Made by a program: the position numbers and the translations under genes. Positions 29,699 through 35,256 of a stretch of DNA of 35,256 nucleotides are shown one piece after another; position 1 is the first letter of the stretch; the number at the start of each line of letters is the position of its first letter. Location of the stretch: positions 1 through 35,256 of the forward strand of contig JAJZCK010000005.1 of the NCBI GenBank assembly GCA_021846125.1. Reading direction: 5' to 3'. Origin of the DNA: Actinomycetes bacterium (GTDB taxonomy: Bacteria > Actinomycetota > Acidimicrobiia > Acidimicrobiales > Bog-793). The notes under the pieces are model-generated. The model was given only the letters and a program-made list of their open reading frames with translations, made no database searches and was not told where the DNA came from.

Positions 29699-30165
29699 GA
29701 CGGGAGACCCCCTGCCTCGGTGATCGACTCGTCCCGCCAGACGCTCAGGCGGACTCCGTCGACGCTCACGACCTGGACCGCGTCACCGTCGTTGACGGGT
29801 CCGTTCATCGACGTCGCCGACCAGTTCTCACCCCGGACCCGGACGATCCCCGACGGCGAGAGGGCCCCGACGGCCACGCCCATGCTTCCCTCGACATCAT
29901 GGAGGCTCCGGGAGCTCGTCGCGACATGCTTGCCCGACAGAGCACGCCAGGCCGCGAAGCCGATTCCGCCTGAGACGACGACGTCCGCGGCGAGGAGCGC
30001 GAACAGCAGCGGCCTGGTCTTGCCGTCGGCGAGCATGACGACCATCCACGCAGCTGCGAGGGCACCGAGCACGCCTGCTGCGACGTGGGCGTGCGGACCG
30101 GTGTGCAGGCCGACGAGGGCGGCGAGCACCACCATGCCCAACAGCACTCCGGCGACGACCCACAT
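29695..30165 (-). CDS. NfeD-like membrane protein (short form)
   Basis: The 156-residue protein has three membrane helices (about 2-21, 25-47, 53-74) and a C-terminal OB-fold NfeD domain (about 92-148: GSMGVAVGALSPSGIVRVRG ... DGDAVQVVSVDGVRLSVWR). It is the short form without the serine-protease domain. NfeD proteins pair with SPFH partners, and the overlap with the SPFH gene agrees. ATG at 30165 has GAGGGAGG just upstream and a TACCAT -10 box at 30197-30202; a longer frame to 30255 would cross that box and is rejected. Confidence 0.88.
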   Translation of the reverse strand: MWVVAGVLLGMVVLAALVGLHTGPHAHVAAGVLGALAAAWMVVMLADGKTRPLLFALLAADVVVSGGIGFAAWRALSGKHVATSSRSLHDVEGSMGVAVGALSPSGIVRVRGENWSATSMNGPVNDGDAVQVVSVDGVRLSVWRDESITEAGGLPS

Positions 30166-30196
30166 GGCGCCTCCCTCCGCGGTAGCGCTCGGGACA

Positions 30197-30202
30197 ATGG
30201 TA
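30197..30202 (-). promoter_or_regulatory. Putative -10 box of the nfeD-SPFH operon (TACCAT)
   Basis: On the minus strand TACCAT lies 31 nt before the ATG at 30165, giving a short leader with the GAGGGAGG ribosome-binding site. The same hexamer precedes cspA and the PHP gene. Confidence 0.5.
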
Positions 30203-30256
30203 CTCCCGCATCGGGTCGGAACGCCTTCGCCGTGCAGGCCGTCCGCGCCGAGCACC

Positions 30257-30262
30257 TACGAT
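30257..30262 (+). promoter_or_regulatory. Putative -10 box of the DUF3107-Get3 operon (TACGAT)
   Basis: TACGAT lies 30 nt before the DUF3107 GTG, with the AGAGGAG ribosome-binding site in between (30279-30285). It is divergent from the nfeD promoter about 55 bp away. Confidence 0.5.
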
Positions 30263-30292
30263 GGCCGGGAGAGGTCCGAGAGGAGCAGACGG

Positions 30293-30529
30293 GTGGACGT
30301 GCGGATCGGGATCATGCAGACGGCGAAGGAGCTCGACGTCGAGCTCGGATCCGACGTCGAGAGGGAGGAGCTGATCGCGACCATCGAGTCGGCTCTCGCT
30401 TCGGGCGACGGCGTCCTGTGGCTCACGGACAAGAGGGGGCGGCGCGTCGGCGTCCCCGCCGCACGGGTCGCCTACGTCGAGGTGGGAGCGCTCTCGGACG
30501 ATCGCCGCGTGGGCTTCGGCGCGCCCTAG
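30293..30529 (+). CDS. DUF3107 family protein
   Basis: A 78-residue soluble protein that fits the actinobacterial DUF3107 family: VDVRIGIMQTAKELDVELGS at the start, a helix EREELIATIESALASG, then VLWLTDKRGRRVGVPAARVAYVEVG. The small alpha/beta fold has no known biochemical activity. GTG at 30293 has AGAGGAG 7 nt upstream. Two Get3-like ATPase genes follow after only 9 nt, so they are probably co-transcribed. Confidence 0.88.
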   Translation: MDVRIGIMQTAKELDVELGSDVEREELIATIESALASGDGVLWLTDKRGRRVGVPAARVAYVEVGALSDDRRVGFGAP

Positions 30530-30538
30530 GCGGGCACG

Positions 30539-31504
30539 GTGACCGTGAGTGGCCTGCTCGACCGCCGGCTGCTCTTCGTGACCGGCAAGGGCGGCGTCGG
30601 AAAGACGACCGTCGCCGCGGCTCTAGGGATGCTCGCTGCCTCACGGGGCCGACGCGTCCTTGTCTGCGAGGTCGAGCCGAAGGGCGACGTTGCCGCCGCC
30701 TACGAGTGCCCTCCCGCGGGATTCGTGCCGCGCGAGGTCTCGCCTCGGCTCCACGTGATGGAGATGGACACCGAGGCGTCCCTGCGCGAGTACCTGCGCC
30801 TCAATCTGCGTGTCCCGACGATCGGCAGGATCGGGCCCGTGGCGCGCGCCTTCGACTTCGTCGCCAACGCGGCCCCCGGGGTGCGCGAGATCCTCACGGT
30901 CGGAAAGCTCTGCTACGAGGTGCGTGAGGACCACTACGACCTCGTCGTCGTCGACGCGGCGGCGACGGGGCACATCGTCGGCCAGCTCGCCGCGCCCGTC
31001 GGGATCAACGAGCTCGTGAAGGTCGGCGCCGTGCGCTCCCAGACCCGTTGGATGCTCGAGATCCTCGAGGACCCCCGCTCCACAGGGGTGTGCATCGTCA
31101 CGACCCCCGAAGAGATGCCCGTCAACGAGGCGATCGACCTCGCGGGGCGCCTCGAGGGGGAGACAGGGGTCCACCTCGCGGCGCTCGTCGCCAACCGCGT
31201 CATGCCCGAGCTGTTCTCGAGGGGCGAGGAGGAGATCTTCGCTGCGCTCGCCGACGTGCAGGCGACGGCGGCGCTCGCCTCGGCCGTCGGCGGCGCGCCG
31301 GCGAGCGCCTTCCAGGAGGTGCTCGAGGCAGCGGCGCTCGCCGTGCGGATCCGGCGGACCGGCGCTGGCCACCTCGAGCGCCTGCGGGTGGCCGTCGCAG
31401 CCGCGCAGCCGCTCGTCTACGTCCCGTACCTGTTCGCGCGGGCGGACGGTGCCCGGGCGGTCCGCCAGGTCGCCGACTCGCTCGGCGAGGAGCTCGGCGA
31501 GTGA
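30539..31504 (+). CDS. Get3/ArsA-like ATPase, first of a pair
   Basis: A 321-residue SIMIBI-class P-loop ATPase. The deviant Walker A GKGGVGKTT (16-24) keeps the signature lysine K17; CEVEPKGDVAAAYECPP (44-60) and VVVDAAATGHIVGQLA follow. Members of this family include arsenite-pump ATPase ArsA and the tail-anchored protein factor Get3. In mycobacteria a tandem pair (Rv3679/Rv3680) forms a Get3-like heterodimer, and this pair is probably equivalent. No ArsB-like pump or ArsR is present, so arsenite export is unlikely. GTG at 30539 is 9 nt after DUF3107 and has a weak Shine-Dalgarno sequence; the stop overlaps the next gene as GTGA. Confidence 0.9.
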   Translation: MTVSGLLDRRLLFVTGKGGVGKTTVAAALGMLAASRGRRVLVCEVEPKGDVAAAYECPPAGFVPREVSPRLHVMEMDTEASLREYLRLNLRVPTIGRIGPVARAFDFVANAAPGVREILTVGKLCYEVREDHYDLVVVDAAATGHIVGQLAAPVGINELVKVGAVRSQTRWMLEILEDPRSTGVCIVTTPEEMPVNEAIDLAGRLEGETGVHLAALVANRVMPELFSRGEEEIFAALADVQATAALASAVGGAPASAFQEVLEAAALAVRIRRTGAGHLERLRVAVAAAQPLVYVPYLFARADGARAVRQVADSLGEELGE

Positions 31505-32706
31505 CGCGCCGCCAGGCTTCTTCCCCGCTGGACAGGCCGCTCGAGAGGCTGCTCTCGTCGCGCGAGGTCGTCATCGCCTGTGGTCCGGGCGGCGTGGGCA
31601 AGACGACGACGGCTGCAGCGATCGCGGCGACCATGTCGGTCCGCTCGGCGGCCAAGGTGCTCGTGCTCACCGTCGACCCGGCTCGCCGGCTCGCCGACGC
31701 GCTCGGCGTCGAGGGCATCGGGAACACGGCGACACTCGTCCCCGCAGCGGCGTTCGCCGCCGCCGGCGTGCGTCAAAAGGGTCAGCTCTGGGCCGCGATG
31801 CTCGACACGAAGGAGTCCTGGGACGCGCTCGTCCGCCGCCACGCGCCCGACGCGTCGACCGCGGCACGGATCTTCGCGAACCCGATCTACCAGAACGTCA
31901 CCGGTCGCTTCGCCCAGAGCCACGAGTACATAGCGATGGAGCGCCTCTACGAGATCCACGCCGAAGGCGCCTACGACCTCGTCGTCGTCGACACGCCCCC
32001 TACGCGCGACGCGCTCGACTTCCTCGACGCACCTGGGCGCATGGCGGACTTCTTCGGGTCCGGGCTCCTGCGCTGGCTCGTCGCCCCTTCTCGCTCGCGC
32101 CTCGTGAGCCTCGCCTCCCGTCCGTTCTACCAGGTGGCCGATCGGATCCTCGGGACACAGTTCCTCGGAGACGTCGCCGAGTTCTTCCTGTTGTTCCAGA
32201 GCATGTACGACGGCTTCGTCACGCGGGCGCGCTCGGTGGGAGCGCTGCTCGGCGAGGCGCGGACGACCTTCATGCTCGTTACGACCCTCGAGACCGTGCC
32301 GTCGCTCGAGGCGACGCGCTTTGCCGCCGCGCTCGCCGAGCGCCAGCTCCACCTCGGCCTGCTCGTGGTCAACAAGGTCCTCCCCGCGAGCTTCGCGGAC
32401 CCCGCGGCAGTGGCGGTCGCCGAGAGCCTCCAGGGCGATCCGGTCGGGATCGCCGGCGCACTGCTCGCCGCCCTGCCCGACGGTCTCGCTGGTGCGTCGC
32501 GGGTCCAGGTTGCCCGCGTCCTCGAGGAGGTGGGTCGCAGCTTCGCGAGCGTGGGGCTCGTCGCCAGCCGTCAGGCGGAGCTGCTGGCCGAGATGTCTGG
32601 AGCGCACGAGGTGACCGCGACGGTCCCACACCTCGCGGCCGACGTGGTCGACCTGCGGGGACTGCTCGAGATCGGCCGGCACGTCCTCGACGGGACCGGC
32701 ACGTAG
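31501..32706 (+). CDS. Get3/ArsA-like ATPase, second of a pair
   Basis: The 401-residue partner of the preceding ATPase. Walker A is GPGGVGKTT (28-36), in which proline replaces the signature lysine of the KGGxGKT motif. TVDPARRLADALG and VVVDTPPTRDALDFLDAPGR (switch II) are clear, and an internal segment with several hydrophobic helices (about 180-245: FFGSGLLRWLV, FLGDVAEFFLLFQSMYDGF) could form a client groove. The 4-nt GTGA overlap with the first ATPase suggests equimolar synthesis and a heterodimer. Client proteins are unknown. A short intergenic region with a 17-bp direct repeat follows. Confidence 0.9.
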   Translation: MTRRQASSPLDRPLERLLSSREVVIACGPGGVGKTTTAAAIAATMSVRSAAKVLVLTVDPARRLADALGVEGIGNTATLVPAAAFAAAGVRQKGQLWAAMLDTKESWDALVRRHAPDASTAARIFANPIYQNVTGRFAQSHEYIAMERLYEIHAEGAYDLVVVDTPPTRDALDFLDAPGRMADFFGSGLLRWLVAPSRSRLVSLASRPFYQVADRILGTQFLGDVAEFFLLFQSMYDGFVTRARSVGALLGEARTTFMLVTTLETVPSLEATRFAAALAERQLHLGLLVVNKVLPASFADPAAVAVAESLQGDPVGIAGALLAALPDGLAGASRVQVARVLEEVGRSFASVGLVASRQAELLAEMSGAHEVTATVPHLAADVVDLRGLLEIGRHVLDGTGT

Positions 32707-32720
32707 CTCGGCGAGCCAAA

Positions 32721-32754
32721 GCGGTCAGGACGACGACGCGGTCAGGACGACGAC
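32721..32754. repeat. 17-bp direct repeat, two perfect copies
   Basis: GCGGTCAGGACGACGAC occurs twice head to tail (32721-32737 and 32738-32754) in the 127-bp gap between the second ATPase and the PHP gene. It lies upstream of the PHP -10 box and could be a regulator site or a simple duplication. Confidence 0.85.
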
Positions 32755-32820
32755 GCGGGCGGGAAGGCGGACGCGGGCCGACGCGTGCCTCCAGGCTCGA
32801 GGACCATGCCCCGAGCCGCC

Positions 32821-32826
32821 TACCAT
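32821..32826 (+). promoter_or_regulatory. Putative leaderless -10 box of the PHP-kinase operon (TACCAT)
   Basis: TACCAT is followed by exactly 7 nt and then the TTG start codon at 32834, with no Shine-Dalgarno sequence. This is the expected geometry for an mRNA that begins at its start codon. An ATG at 32827 is out of frame with the PHP protein. Confidence 0.55.
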
Positions 32827-32833
32827 ATGGACC

Positions 32834-33730
32834 TTGCTCGACTACCACGTCCACCTCTGGCCGCACGCCGAGCGCGCGAGCTCGGCACAGTACCGGCTCG
32901 AGGAGCTCGCAGCGTACTGCGATCGCGCCGAGGCGGCGGGAGTCGAGGAGATCGCGCTTACGGAGCACCTCTTTCGCTTCGGGGCCGGGCGTGCCGCGCT
33001 TGGCGCCTTCGACGCCGCGGAGGTCGATCCCGACCTGCGGAGCCGGATCGCGGGCTACCTCGACCACCATGCGACGGCGGACCTCGACGAGTACGTCGCC
33101 GCCGCTCTCGAGGCCCGCGCCGCCGGCCTTCCCGTCGTCGTCGGGCTCGAGGTCGACTACTGCCCGGGCCGTATGGACGCGATCAGCCAGCTTCTCGCCG
33201 GGTATCCCTTCGACGTGCTGCTCGGCTCGGTGCACTGGCTCGGCGCCTGGCTCTTCGACGACGTCGGCGACGACCTCGCGGAGCGCGAGTGGCGGCGCCG
33301 GGGGCCGGAGGATGCTTGGCGTCGCTACACCGACGCGCTCGAGGAGCTCGCGGCGACGCGGTCGTGCGACGTCCTCGCCCATCCGGACCTCGTCAAGGTG
33401 ACAGGACGGCGACCCGACGCGTCGCTCCTCGCCGAGTGCCACGAGCGGATCGCCGCCGCCGCCGCCTCGTCCGGAATGGCGGCGGAGATCTCGTCCGCCG
33501 GATGGCGCAAGCCGGTCGGCGAGGCCTATCCCGCGCCCGAGCTCCTGGCACGCTTCCACGATCTCGGTGTTCCGGTGACGACCGCATCCGACAGCCACGG
33601 TCCCGGTGACGTGGCCGACCGCGCGGGGGACCTCGCCCGCCTTGCCGAGTCTGCGGGCTACACGTCGCTTCGCGCGTTCCGCTCGAGGGCGGGAGTCGAC
33701 GTCGCGTTGTGGGCTGGCGGGGCGCGATGA
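32834..33730 (+). CDS. PHP-domain phosphoesterase (histidinol-phosphatase-like)
   Basis: The 298-residue protein has the four PHP metal motifs: LDYHVHLWPH (2-11), the E/H pair in ALTEHLFRF, GLEVDYCPGR with LLGSVHWL, and late AHPDL and SDSHGP. This is the layout of HisK-type histidinol-phosphate phosphatases and other PHP hydrolases, so it is probably a metal-dependent phosphoesterase. Histidine biosynthesis is only one possibility; no other his gene is in the window. The start is TTG at 32834, because the protein motif begins at once and the -10 box sits 7 nt upstream. The stop overlaps the sensor kinase gene as ATGA. Confidence 0.87.
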   Translation: MLDYHVHLWPHAERASSAQYRLEELAAYCDRAEAAGVEEIALTEHLFRFGAGRAALGAFDAAEVDPDLRSRIAGYLDHHATADLDEYVAAALEARAAGLPVVVGLEVDYCPGRMDAISQLLAGYPFDVLLGSVHWLGAWLFDDVGDDLAEREWRRRGPEDAWRRYTDALEELAATRSCDVLAHPDLVKVTGRRPDASLLAECHERIAAAAASSGMAAEISSAGWRKPVGEAYPAPELLARFHDLGVPVTTASDSHGPGDVADRAGDLARLAESAGYTSLRAFRSRAGVDVALWAGGAR

Positions 33731-35256
33731 CGTCGCCGGCAGACCTCGCCCGTGAGTACACCGGTCTCGACATCGGCGCGCGCAAGCACCTGGAGAGGCT
33801 CATGGGTGCATGGGGGATGCTGTCCGACCTCTCCTTCTCGGACCTCCTCCTGTACGTCCCGCTCGACCAGTTCTCGCTCGCCGTCGCGCGGGCCGGGCCC
33901 GACACGCCTGCGCGGGGACCGGACGACGACCCGTCGGCGTCGCTCCGGGGTCTGCACTTCGTCGTGCTCGGCCAGATGCGCCCGACGACGAGCTCGACGC
34001 TTTTCGAGCTCGACCTCGTCGGCCAGGTCGTCGCGGCCGGCGAGCTGCCGCTGGTGCTCGAGTCCTGGCGGAGCGGCACGATCAAGACCGGTGAGCGCTC
34101 GGCGGGCGGCGACGAGGCCACGTGGCGGGACCAGTGCATCCCCGTCCGGTGCGCAGGTGAGGTGGTCGGCGTCCTCAGCAGGGTCTGGTCGCCGACGGGT
34201 GGCCGACGGACGGGAGGCCTCGAACGGGTCTACCTGAGACTTTTCGACCGCCTCGCCGCGATGGTCGCCTCGGGGCTCTACCCCTTCGTGACCGACGACG
34301 CGGGCGTCGAGGAAGCGCCACGCGTCGGCGACGGTGTCCTCGTCCTCGACGAGGAGCGCCGCGTCGCGTTCGCGTCGCCCAACGCGGTCAACGCTCTCCA
34401 CCGGATGGGGATCGTCTCGTCGATCGTGGGCTCCGACCTCTCGTCCCTCGGTGTCGACGCCGAGGCGGTCGAGCAGGCCTACAGCCAGCGCGTGCCGGTG
34501 ATCGAGGAGCTCGAGCGCAGGCCGGACGTGATCGTGCTGCTCCACTGCATCCCGCTCGTCGACGATGGGGACGTGACTGGTGGTCTCGTGCTGCTTCGCG
34601 ACGTGACCGACCTGCGGCGCCGGGACCGCCTTCTCTTGTCGAAGGACGCGGCCATCCGCGAGGTCCACCACCGGGTGAAGAACAACCTCCAGACGATCTC
34701 CTCGCTTCTCCGGCTCCAGTCACGGAGGCTCGAAGACCCGTCGGCTCGGGTTGCCCTCCTCGAGGCCGAGCGTCGGATCAGGGCGATCGCACTCGTCCAC
34801 GAGATCCTCGCTCGCGACCCCGGCGAGCAGGTGCCCTTCGACGAGATCGTGCCCGCTCTCGTCCAGCTCGCGCGCGACGCGAACGTCTCCTCGCGCTTCG
34901 TCGAGATCAAGGTGAGCGGCGACGCCGGCGACCTCGTCGCGGACGTCGCGACCCCCTTGGCGGTCGTCATCGCCGAGGTGCTGCAGAACGCGGTCGAGCA
35001 CGCGTTCCTCGATCCGTCGCTCGACGGGCCCCAGGTGGACCTGGTGCTCGAGAACGACGGAGCGCAGCTCCTCGTCGAGATACGAGACAACGGCAGCGGC
35101 TTCCCGGAGGGTTTCGACGTCGACCGGACGCGCAGCCTGGGGCTGTCCATCGTCCGTGACCTCGTGCGCAGCCAGCTCGCCGGGTCGATCGCCGTCACGT
35201 CGAACGGGGGAGCGGTCGTGCGCATCGCCGTGCCGGTCGCTCCGGTGCCGGTGGAT
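33727..35256 (+). CDS. PdtaS-like sensor histidine kinase, partial at right edge
   Basis: An open frame of 510 codons runs off the right edge. It has an N-terminal GAF-like domain (about 20-180), a PAS-like domain (about 195-300), a HisKA_2 dimerisation helix with EVHHRVKNNLQTISSLLRLQ (312-331; phospho-acceptor H314 or H315), and an HATPase domain with N-box N421 (LQNAVEHAF) and G1 box DNGSG (454-458), followed by RSLGLSIVRDL. There is no membrane segment, so it is cytoplasmic. This order matches PdtaS, the kinase that acts on the RNA-binding antiterminator PdtaR; the regulator is not in the window. ATG at 33727 overlaps the PHP stop as ATGA, so the two proteins are translationally coupled. 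Only a few residues seem to be missing. Confidence 0.9.
   Translation, partial: MTSPADLAREYTGLDIGARKHLERLMGAWGMLSDLSFSDLLLYVPLDQFSLAVARAGPDTPARGPDDDPSASLRGLHFVVLGQMRPTTSSTLFELDLVGQVVAAGELPLVLESWRSGTIKTGERSAGGDEATWRDQCIPVRCAGEVVGVLSRVWSPTGGRRTGGLERVYLRLFDRLAAMVASGLYPFVTDDAGVEEAPRVGDGVLVLDEERRVAFASPNAVNALHRMGIVSSIVGSDLSSLGVDAEAVEQAYSQRVPVIEELERRPDVIVLLHCIPLVDDGDVTGGLVLLRDVTDLRRRDRLLLSKDAAIREVHHRVKNNLQTISSLLRLQSRRLEDPSARVALLEAERRIRAIALVHEILARDPGEQVPFDEIVPALVQLARDANVSSRFVEIKVSGDAGDLVADVATPLAVVIAEVLQNAVEHAFLDPSLDGPQVDLVLENDGAQLLVEIRDNGSGFPEGFDVDRTRSLGLSIVRDLVRSQLAGSIAVTSNGGAVVRIAVPVAPVPVD

Noticed and set aside
30539-32706. Arsenic-resistance operon
   Set aside because: The ATPases resemble ArsA, but there is no ArsB/Acr3 pump, ArsC or arsenic regulator; the tandem arrangement fits a Get3-like pair better.

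Overview
The window is about 35 kb of very GC-rich, tightly packed bacterial chromosome with no rRNA, tRNA, insertion sequence, prophage or CRISPR array that I can see. Gene content points to an actinobacterium, probably a deep-branching class such as Acidimicrobiia. The pointers are GlgE, a DUF3107 protein, a tandem pair of Get3/ArsA-like ATPases, a PdtaS-type histidine kinase, and many genes with a TANNNT -10 box only 6-7 nt before the start codon, as expected for leaderless mRNAs. The class is an inference; no 16S or other phylogenetic marker is present.

Layout. 1-96: the first codons of a minus-strand gene that runs off the left edge. 429-2599: a SIMPL-domain membrane-anchored protein, a doubtful small ORF, an ECF-type sigma factor and a cold-shock protein. 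2697-5565: glycogen debranching enzyme GlgX and a CDP-alcohol phosphatidyltransferase. 5536-17094 (minus strand): a six-gene alpha-glucan/trehalose operon that reads GT4 glycosyltransferase, glgE, malQ, glgB, treZ, treY. 17247-18209: a GDP-mannose 4,6-dehydratase-like gene divergent from that operon. 18291-25348: a complete System I cytochrome c maturation operon, ccmABCDEFGH plus a CcmI-like TPR protein. 25427-27398: a SufR-like Fe-S regulator divergent from the Fe-S carrier ATPase mrp. 27514-28665: a dGTPase-like HD hydrolase. 28670-30165 (minus): an NfeD-like protein and an SPFH/stomatin protein. 30293-32706: DUF3107 and two Get3/ArsA-like ATPases. 32834-35256: a PHP phosphoesterase coupled to a PdtaS-like sensor kinase that runs off the right edge.

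How the genes work together. GlgE makes alpha-1,4-glucan from maltose-1-phosphate, GlgB branches it, MalQ and GlgX remodel and debranch it, and TreY/TreZ turn its reducing ends into trehalose. The operon therefore joins glucan synthesis to trehalose release, but the usual GlgE partners TreS and maltokinase are absent from the window. The Ccm operon moves heme across the membrane (CcmABCD), carries it on CcmE and ligates it to apocytochrome c (CcmF, with thiol-redox proteins CcmG and CcmH). Four of the five junctions inside the glgE-treY operon and most junctions in the ccm operon are 4-nt stop/start overlaps (ATGA, GTGA or TTGA), which fixed many start codons.

The least ordinary signals are a perfect 10-copy 8-bp tandem repeat directly upstream of the glucan operon promoter, an in-frame 15-bp minisatellite inside treY, a shared symmetric -10 box between the Fe-S regulator and mrp, a Get3-like pair in which only one subunit keeps the signature lysine, and a full System I Ccm pathway in an apparent actinobacterium.
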